Under the pieces are notes generated by a model. The model worked only from the letters and a program-made list of their open reading frames with translations, did no database searches and had not been told where the DNA came from. A stretch of DNA of 64,000 nt from Dactylis glomerata (lineage: Eukaryota > Streptophyta > Magnoliopsida > Poales > Poaceae). This document shows positions 57,246 through 64,000 of the stretch, piece by piece. Location: contig QXEO01000211.1 in assembly GCA_007115705.1 (NCBI GenBank), positions 2,417,599 through 2,481,598 of the forward strand. The letters are read 5' to 3'. Both the position numbers and the translations under genes were made by a program. Position 1 is the stretch's first letter. The number at the start of each line of letters is the position of its first letter.

Positions 57246-58815
57246 TGATACGTCTCAAACGTATCTATAATTTTTGATGCTCCATGCTTGTTTATACACC
57301 ATTTGCTTTGTGTTTTGTTACACTTTGTGGCGTTTTTATGCATTTTCAAGAACTAACCTATTAAGAAGATGCCACAGTGCCAGTTCCCTATTTCTGCTGT
57401 TTTTGTGTTTCAGAAAAGCTTCACAGGAAATATTCTCAGAATTGGACGAAACAAAAGCCAAAGTTCCTATTTTCCCAAAGTGTCACGGAGTCCAAAGCAG
57501 AGACGGAGGTCCACCTCCTGACGCCGCCCTTCCGCCTATATATTCCCCTCGACAGGAAAACCTAAAAGCCCCAATCAATTTCCACAAAACATACTGCAAG
57601 CCGCCGCCATCGTCGACGCGATATCGGGAGGGTCCAGAAGCACTTCCCGGAACCCTGCTAGAGAGGGGAATCACCGCCGGAGGCCTTCTTCATCACCATG
57701 CCTGCCTCCGGAGTGATGCATGAGTAGTCTACCTTGGACTACGGGACCATAGCAGTAGTTAGATGGTTGTCATCTCCTCCATGTGCTTCATGTTTAGATC
57801 TTGTGAGCTGCCTATGTGATCAAGATCATTGTTGTGTAATTCTACATGTTGTGTTTGTTGGGATCCGATGAATATTGATACTATTTCAAGTTAATTTGCG
57901 GATATTATCTTTATGTTATCTCTATGTTGTTTATGATCTTGCATGTTCTCTGTTGCTAGTAGATATCTTGGCCGAGTAGATGCTAGTGACTCCAAGAGGG
58001 AGTATTTATGCTCGAAAGTGGGTTCATGCCTCTAGTAATCTGGGGGAGTGACAGAAACCTCTAAGGTTGTAGATGTGCTATTATTACTAGGGAGAAAAAA
58101 AACAATCTTGTGTTCAAGGACATTTGTATTGTTTACATTACACAGTTTGCTTAAGGTGATAATCTATTGCTTGCAAGTTAATACCCAATGGTTGCTCGGA
58201 TGACATCCGGATGGTGGATTATTAGTCATAGATGCAGTTGGATTACGGTCTATGTATTATGTTGTAATGCCCAAGTGAATCTCATAGTGATCCTCATGAC
58301 ATTTGTATGCTTGCTTTATTCTATCAATTGCCCAACTGTAATTTGTTTACCCAGCATGTTATTTATCTTATGGAGAGACACCACAAGTGAACTGTGGACC
58401 CCAGTCCATTCTTTTACATTGTTATTACCATTTACCATTTACTCATTTTATTTACATTCTTGCAAACTACTAGCTTTTACCACTCGATACGCTTAATCCT
58501 TTGTTCACAGCAAACCGGTGAGATTGACAAGCTCACTATAAGTTGGGACAAAGTACTAGGTTATGTTGTGTGCAGGTTCCACATTGCTGCTGGTGCAAAG
58601 CTACGCCCTGGACAAGGAGCCATACATACATTGTCCGGAGATGTCGCAAAGCTAGCGAGCATCAACCATCGGAAGTTGGTTCTTTCTCCTACTGGTTCGA
58701 TAAGACTCGGTCTCATACTGAGGGAAGACTTGCTGCTGTGCTCATCATAACCTTCTCTTGGGGTTTCCAACTGGGCGGTCATCTACAAAACTCCTACATC
58801 AACACCGCACCATTA
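57246..58815 (+). repeat. P 3' LTR
   Basis: 1570 bp, TGATACGTCT to GCACCATTA. It lacks about 80 bp near 57509 that the 5' LTR has (the GCGTGGGCCACC region). Confidence 0.88.
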
Positions 58816-58820
58816 CTCCA

Positions 58821-59198
58821 CTCCACCGAAACGGCCTTAATTGCAGGGCGTGGACCGCCCCACGCCACCACTGCGTGGTACTAGGTGGCGTGCGATGGGC
58901 ACCATGCCACCAATGCGTGGCTCTAGGTGGCATGCGATGGGCACCGTGCCACCGTTTGCCCTGTGTTGTCACATCACGACTGCCAATGCATGTTCCCGCC
59001 ATGCTTAAAGCTATGGTGGGCCCGCGTAGTCAGCAATACACGCTGGTCAGGCGGTCAGTGTTGTTTAATATGCCACGATGGGATAGAACGAACACCGGTC
59101 TGTGTTCCCCAATCATTATCCCGTTGCCTTTCCTTCTCCCACGCGGTGCTGCAGCTTCCCACGCCACGCCGGAGTAAATGAGGCACCTTCGCCACGCT
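58821..59198. other. CACTA right arm, subterminal repeats upstream of the gene
   Basis: Contains repeated CACGCCACC/GGTGGCGTG motifs, e.g. within GATGGGCACC(A/G)TGCCACC at about 58890-58955. These are expected transposase-binding repeats. No gene. Confidence 0.65.
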
Positions 59199-59205
59199 TA
59201 TAAAC
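59199..59205 (+). promoter_or_regulatory. TATA box of the CACTA-borne gene
   Basis: TTATAAA in CGCTTATAAACTCCC, 87 bp before the ATG at 59292. This leaves a short leader of about 60 nt. Confidence 0.6.
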
Positions 59206-59291
59206 TCCCACTCCGCCGAGGTCAGTACAGCCGCAAGATCTTCCGCACCGTACCGCTTAGTTTATCGAGTTCATTGAGCCCGCCGAGTACA

Positions 59292-60240
59292 ATGGCGCAC
59301 AACGACGTAGCCGACGGCACCCGCGGCAGAGTGCGGGGCTGGAGTTGGCCGCACACCCTCAAAAAGAGGCTGGCATATGAGCTGAAAAGATCCGGCTTCC
59401 TGGTGCCGTCGGACTGCCGTCTTCCCGGTGGCTGGAACATTAGCGCCGGTGGCTACCCTGTCTCGCCTCTGCTGCGCGGGAAGGAGCTGGCGCAGCTTAT
59501 CGAGGAGCGCCGCCGAGCCCTATCGGTGGAAGATCGCGCCGACCCAAGCTACGGGCCAAGGTCCGACTTCTGGGGGCGCATGCTCGCCGATGAGCAGAAG
59601 GCATGCGTCGAGGCATTCGGCAGGCCGGTGCGCCTGTCACAGTACAACAATATCGACTGCCATGCCTGGTGGGACGACCGCGACTACGATGACGTCATGG
59701 CGCGCTGGAGGGTGGGTCTTCCTCCTCCGCCGAAGTGCACAGTCTCCTTGCCAAATCCAACGCCGTCACTGTCTTCCTCGAGGTCGGCCACCTCCCGCCA
59801 CACCCCCGCCTCAGCACCTCCGTGTTCGCAAAGGGGCATGCCAGGATCAGTTTCCGGGTTCCCAAGGAAGAGCCGCCGTCGCCAACGGCCATGTAAAAGT
59901 TCAGCCCAGCTGTGTCAAGGTTGAGCCCAGCAGTGTCAAGGTCAAGCCCGGCACCGTCAAGGTCGAGCTCGGCATCATCAAGCCGAAGCCCACCTCGCCG
60001 GAGCCCTGTGAGGTGTGCCACGCAGTTCCACCGATTTACCGCAGCCAGGAAGATGGCGAGTGGGCCCGTTGGCTGGCTGTCGTCCGCCTGTCTTCCAAGG
60101 GGGCTAGCGTTGTTGTCATCGACACTGATGACGACGACGACAATGGCGGCGGCGAGACCTGGTTCAAAACCGGCGGAGAGGACGACGAGGAGGAAGACGC
60201 CGCCCTGGACTTCAGCGCCTTCAACTATTGGTGGCGCTGA
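59292..60240 (+). pseudogene. CACTA-borne single-exon gene, unknown function, two frameshifts
   Basis: ATG 59292 (MAHNDVADGTRGRVRGWSW) opens a well-formed GC-rich frame to about MARWRVG near 59710. A one-base loss there moves the sense to a second frame (AEVHSLLAKSNAVTVFLEVG, PRLSTSVFAKGHARISFRVP). Near 59890 it moves to a third frame with tandem VKVxPS units (SCVKVEPSSVKVKPGTVKVE), then CEVCHAVPPIYRSQ and an acidic tail, ending FSAFNYWWR at the stop 60238-60240. The coherent sense across three frames shows a formerly intact protein of roughly 315 residues. I recognise no catalytic domain. I know such genes from Triticeae repeats only as hypothetical proteins. It may be a captured host gene or a CACTA accessory gene. 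Confidence 0.6.
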
Positions 60241-60637
60241 GTTTTTTTAAATGTTTTGTAATTTCGTTCAAGCCAGTGTAAAAACCAAAAAAATGAATGA
60301 AATTATCCTTTTGCGAATTCGCGTTGAAAAAATTTCATTTTTCCCCCGCCGCCCTTTCCTGTGAAATTGAAACGATCGGCGGGAAAAGCTAAAAAACCTA
60401 CGGCGTGCGGCTGCGCGCCACCACCATGCACGGTATATCGTCGTGTGCGTGCACGCCACTGTACATACTATACAGTGGAGTTGGGTAGACAGCACGCCAC
60501 CGATAGTCGCGTTAATGGTGGCGTGTGAACCCACGCCACCAATAACAGACAATCAGTGGCGCGAAATTAGTGGCGTGGCACATCCGCGCTAGCAAAGAAA
60601 AACCACCATGGTACCAATGGCCTATTCTGTACTAGTG
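60241..60637. other. CACTA right end, subterminal repeats
   Basis: After the gene's stop there is an AT-rich 3' UTR (AATGAATGAAATTA) and then several GGTGGCGTG/CACGCCACC copies between 60495 and 60580. The terminal inverted repeat closes the element. Confidence 0.7.
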
Positions 60638-60640
60638 AGC

Positions 60641-61671
60641 GTTCGGCTCACCCAGGCAGCAAGACACTGATCAGTGCATCCAGATCCAAGAATAATTGGT
60701 CTATCCAGATCCCAGAGAAAGATATTTTGACTACTTCTTCAACATCATTGACTCCTTCCGGCAGTTTGACTGTATGTTCGCCGCTTTGATTATGATCTTT
60801 TGCGTCGAGCACATCTCCTTTGCACCGACTCTGATCCGCTGCGTCGACTATAATCCTTCGCCATGTCGACTCCTGTCCACCGCGTCAACTACAAGCCTCT
60901 GTCGCGTCGACTACCGTCCTCCGCGTCGAGCAAACCTCCACCGCGTTGACTCCTATCCGCCACGTCAAGCACACTTCCGTCGCGATGACTTCGGTCCACT
61001 GTGTTGAACACAATCCTCTGCCGTGATGACTCCGGTCCGCCGCGTCGAGCACACTTCCATCGTGTCGACTCCGGTCCGCTGTGTCGAATACAAACCTCCG
61101 TTGCGTCAAATCCGGTCCACTGCGTTGACTACAATCCTTTGCCGCGTTGACTACGGTCTGCCGCGTCAAGCAAACCTTGGCCGCGTCGACTCCGGTTCAC
61201 TGCGTCGACAATAATCCATCGCCACATCGGCTACAGTCTGCCGTGTCAATCAAACCTCCATCGCGTCGACTACAATCCTTTGCCAAGTCGACTACGGTCT
61301 ACCATGTCAAGCATACCTCCACCGCGTTGACTCCGGTCCGCCGTGGTGAGCGCAAGAATCCGCCGCGTCGACTCTGCTCTGCCATATTGAGTTCACCTCT
61401 GCCTATCGCACACTCTCTCAAACACGACTCGCCATGCTCGGTGGCTTCGCCTTAAGAATATACACCTTACCCACGCTCACAGGCTTCGCCTTAAAAGAAA
61501 CACTTACCACCCTCGGGGGCTTTGCCTTAAAAATATGCATTTGCTCATGCTCAGGGGATTTGACAAAGGGCTATGACAGTCGATAGCAAATGTCGCACAA
61601 TCAAAACAAAAACACCTCAAATGTTGAGGACAAGCCCATGTAAAAAACACTTTGAAACCCCCTAGGGGGCT
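60641..61671 (+). mobile_element. R: 3' internal part of the gypsy relic
   Basis: Continues R after the CACTA. It is non-coding, contains the ~40-bp repeat array and then three imperfect copies of a block with GGCTTCGCCTTAAAA (61443-61535). It ends with CCCCCTAGGGGGCTAC, a plausible polypurine tract. Confidence 0.45.
60790..61390. repeat. Degenerate minisatellite, ~40-bp unit, about 15 copies
   Basis: Repeats of GTCGACTCCGGTCCGCCGCG followed by a variable CGAGCACACCTCCACCGC-like half. Spacings of TCCGGTCC-type cores at 61031, 61070, 61111, 61152 and 61191 give 39-41 bp. Divergence between copies is high, so the array is old. Confidence 0.8.
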
Positions 61672-61873
61672 ACTGAGGGGAGATAACATCAGTCGACTAG
61701 TACTCGAAATGTCATGGTACAAGCACTCGACAAGTTTTATCGGTCATCAGTGTCGTTCGAATAATCTTCTGTCCTCCTCGAATGCCCAAAATGTGGTCAT
61801 CGCAAACCTGTTCGGATGCCGTGCACTAGACACGACGGTAACTCTATAGTTAGCAACACTGATTAGCCCGGTA
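61672..61873 (+). repeat. Possible start of the R 3' LTR, truncated
   Basis: TGAGGGGAGATAACATCAG follows the purine tract, in the position expected for an LTR start. It is cut at 61874 by the next element. Not confirmed by a matching 5' copy. Confidence 0.3.
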
Positions 61874-64000
61874 TGAAGGCTTTCGTAGCATAGAAAACAA
61901 AATTTTTCCTACAATGATGAACAAGAACAAGCTAAGATCTGATCTACGAGATGCAAAACAACGAGCAAGAGAGATTAGATCTACATACCCTTGTAGATCG
62001 CACAGCGGAAACGTTCAGATGAACGTGGTCGGTGTTGTCGTACTAGCGTCTCCTCCTCGCGATCCGATCTAATCCAAGCACCACATCGGGCGGCGCTTCC
62101 GAGTGTTGCACACGTACAGCGCACCGACGTCTCCTCCTCCTTGGTCCAGCAAGGCGCAGTGGAGTGGTAGATGGGATCAGCAGCACGACGGCGTGGTGCT
62201 TATGGTGGAGAGTATCTGCGGGCAGGGCTCTTCACCTACGCGCGCGAGGTGGAAGAAGATAGGCAAAGATCTAGTCAAACTAGAGCAAGAAAATACTACA
62301 AAAGACAGAGATGACGCCGGCTAAAACAATTTTCAGTATTAGGTCAAACCAACCATCGGTCATCTCCTTCTTTTATAGGCGCTGGCTAGTGTGCAAGCCA
62401 CGCAAAATTGTAGGCGGTGCATCAATCTGATGGATCGCATCTGGCGGCTGCCTTTTCTTGGCCAAAGGGCTAAGCTAGATACCCTAGCTCGCGTACGCCT
62501 TCAGGAGCTGATCGATCTGATCAATCCTTCTCCCATCGATGCATGCGTGAATACGGGCGGCTGGCCCAGCAGCACGCGGCGCACGACAGGCCGACGTTGC
62601 TTTGCGAGAAGGTCCAATGGCCTGGTTGCCTTACGTACATGCTAAGACACAATGGCCTACCATGCATGCACCCGATCATACCTTTTCTTTTCTTTTCTTC
62701 GTCCTTTTAGTAGTAGTTTGTCTAGATGGAGCTAGTAAATAAGCACATTAGCAAAATTTTGCATGGACTACATTTAGCCCTTATTTATTTCCAGTAAATA
62801 AATATATGTATTAATATTTATTAATTCAATTAATTAATAAATCATTAATCTTCTTCCCGGAACAATTTCGTAACTCTCTGAAACAATTTACATAATTCCT
62901 GAAACTACCCTAGCGTCGATGAGCGTTAAGTGTGTGACCCTATGGGTTCGAGAATGCGTGGACATGATCACTATCAATAATCAATAGCGGGATCTGAAAA
63001 TCCATATTGACTCCCACATATTCAATGAAGATCATTATCGGTGAACCACGATGTCAGGATTCAATTAATCCCGTATACAAATTCCTTTGTCTCGCGATAT
63101 TTTACTTGCCCAAGATTCGATCGTTGGCATCGCCATACCTAGTTCAATCTCGTTCGCAGTAAGTACTCTTTACTCGTTCCGCAATCCAATATCACCCTGT
63201 GATTAAACTCATTAATCACGTGTTTGCAAATGGTGTATGATATTGATTACCGAATGGGCCCGGAGTATATCTCTCCGACATGGGAGGGACAAATCCCAAT
63301 CTCGATATATGCAACCCAACAAGTACTTTCCGATTACCCGAGAGACACCTTTATGATCACCCTCTCCTCAAGTAATTTCAATCATTTCATACTTCTATCT
63401 CATCAAGTAGATATAGCATATATCTATTCGAGTCATTGACGAAATAGAAAAAATACACAGCGCTCAACTTCACACCATGGACTACATACATCAACATGTA
63501 TGATCTCCATTTAGTTAGTCGCTTGTTCTGTCCATGGCCCATGAACAGAGTTTAATCATCTTTAGGAAAAGTCTCACAAGCGTCAATCAATTCAAAATCA
63601 AATGACTCGAAAATCCATCAATATGGAATTTCTTTCATGTTTTGTTTCCAATATGACTTAAACAGCGGTGCTTCAAATTTAAGTAAAATTCATTTTGTCT
63701 TGCGACCTTTAGCATCAGTGTTATAAATGTCTATTTTACCAACAAGATAATAATAATCAATCCATCGATTATAGAAGACGGTAATAATTTGAACAACCAT
63801 TGTTCTCATAATACCAGAACAATATAACAATTATTAAGTTCAATCAAATCTTGAAGGCTAGGTTTGATGTCGACGAGAAGCACAATAACACTTATATTTG
63901 TATCTCAACGCACATCATTACCACATTCTTTTGATGGTTATTTAGGCCATTGTAGTTCTTGCATTGTGTTGCTTTGTATAACATTTTATACCAACAAATC
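61874..64000 (-). repeat. Angela/BARE-like Ty1/copia LTR, minus orientation, cut by the window edge
   Basis: The left edge (TTTCGTAGCATAGAAAACAA) is the reverse complement of the usual 3' end of such LTRs. A TATAAAAG box on the minus strand lies near 62371-62378. The block 62930-63350 (GTGTGACCCTATGGGTTCG, GGTGAACCACGATGTC, TCACCCTGTGATTAAACTC) matches the upstream part of Angela-type LTRs as I know them. No coding region is present. The copy is diverged and AT-rich, with many small changes. The outer end is not reached. Confidence 0.6.

Larger units (their letters stand above)
33839..58815 (+). mobile_element. P: non-autonomous LTR retrotransposon inside the CACTA
   Basis: The ends TGATACGTCT and GCACCATTA (CA changed to TA) are flanked by the exact duplication CTCCA (33834-33838 and 58816-58820). 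Without G it is about 6.7 kb. It has LTRs, a tRNA-Asp primer site and a decayed gag. The non-coding internal part resembles N2. Confidence 0.9.
33637..60637. mobile_element. CACTA (DTC) DNA transposon carrying a gene, split by P
   Basis: The left end is CACTAGTAGAGATATGC at 33637 and the right end ...CTGTACTAGTG at 60637. The inverted termini agree at 17 of the first 24 positions. The 3-bp duplication AGC flanks it (33634-33636 and 60638-60640). Without P it is about 2.0 kb: 202 bp on the left and 1817 bp on the right. Both arms carry subterminal GGTGGCGTG/CACGCCACC motifs, typical of CACTA. There is no transposase, so it is non-autonomous. It carries a single-exon gene at 59292-60240. Confidence 0.8.

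Noticed and set aside
60885..61455. ORFs on both strands in 60.9-61.5 kb, or a CRISPR-like array
   Set aside because: This is a directly adjoining ~40-bp minisatellite without unique spacers, in plant DNA; open frames are a by-product of the repeat.
62103..62645. Two short plus-strand ORFs as genes
   Set aside because: They lie within a copia-like LTR, with no domain.

Overview
This is plant nuclear DNA from a grass, very probably a Triticeae species (wheat, Aegilops, barley or rye relative). The evidence is spliced, intron-bearing structure, long LTR retrotransposons whose LTRs start TGATACGTCTCAAACG with a tRNA-Asp primer site, an Angela/BARE-like LTR at the right edge, grass-type L1 LINE fragments, and a CACTA element with GGTGGCGTG subterminal repeats. 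Family names are from memory and were not searched. I see no intact ordinary host gene. The only host-gene sequence I recognise is one damaged exon of a Pur-alpha-type single-stranded nucleic-acid-binding protein (2720-3053, minus).

Left part (1-11006): AT-rich DNA with exon-like minus-strand segments, the Pur-alpha exon, then the 3' end and 3' LTR of an LTR element (E1). Element T1 (5819-10197, minus, TSD AGGCA) is inserted in that LTR. T1 carries only gag and protease.

Middle part (11007-32560): an old L1-type LINE on the minus strand is split in two. ORF1 lies at 31120-32116 and the endonuclease half of ORF2 at 11007-12388. Between them is LTR element O (12394-31114, TSD GTGAG), which itself contains M (12839-18208, in its 5' LTR) and N2 (20763-27369, TSD ATGGA, both LTRs 1634 bp). 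O, M, N2 and the later P are non-autonomous: no pol is visible, at most a gag-like or unknown ORF. N2, O and P have tRNA-Asp primer sites.

Right part (about 32680-64000): a five-deep nest. A gypsy relic (R) was hit by a 2.0-kb CACTA transposon (33637-60637, TSD AGC) that carries a broken single-exon gene. P (33839-58815, TSD CTCCA) then entered the CACTA. G (34115-52394, TSD AGAGG, two 927-bp LTRs) entered the 5' LTR of P. T2, a sister of T1 (37466-40652, TSD CCTTG), entered the gag zinc knuckle of G. G is a Tat-lineage Ty3/gypsy element in the order gag, protease, RT, RNase H, second RNase H, integrase. It also has a seven-exon antisense gene with its own TATA box, encoding a PF04195 (putative gypsy-type transposon) protein. 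The window ends in an Angela-like copia LTR in minus orientation.

Coding regions are mostly dead through in-frame stops, largely of the C-to-T type, and small indels. The exact target-site duplications let the order of insertion be read directly.
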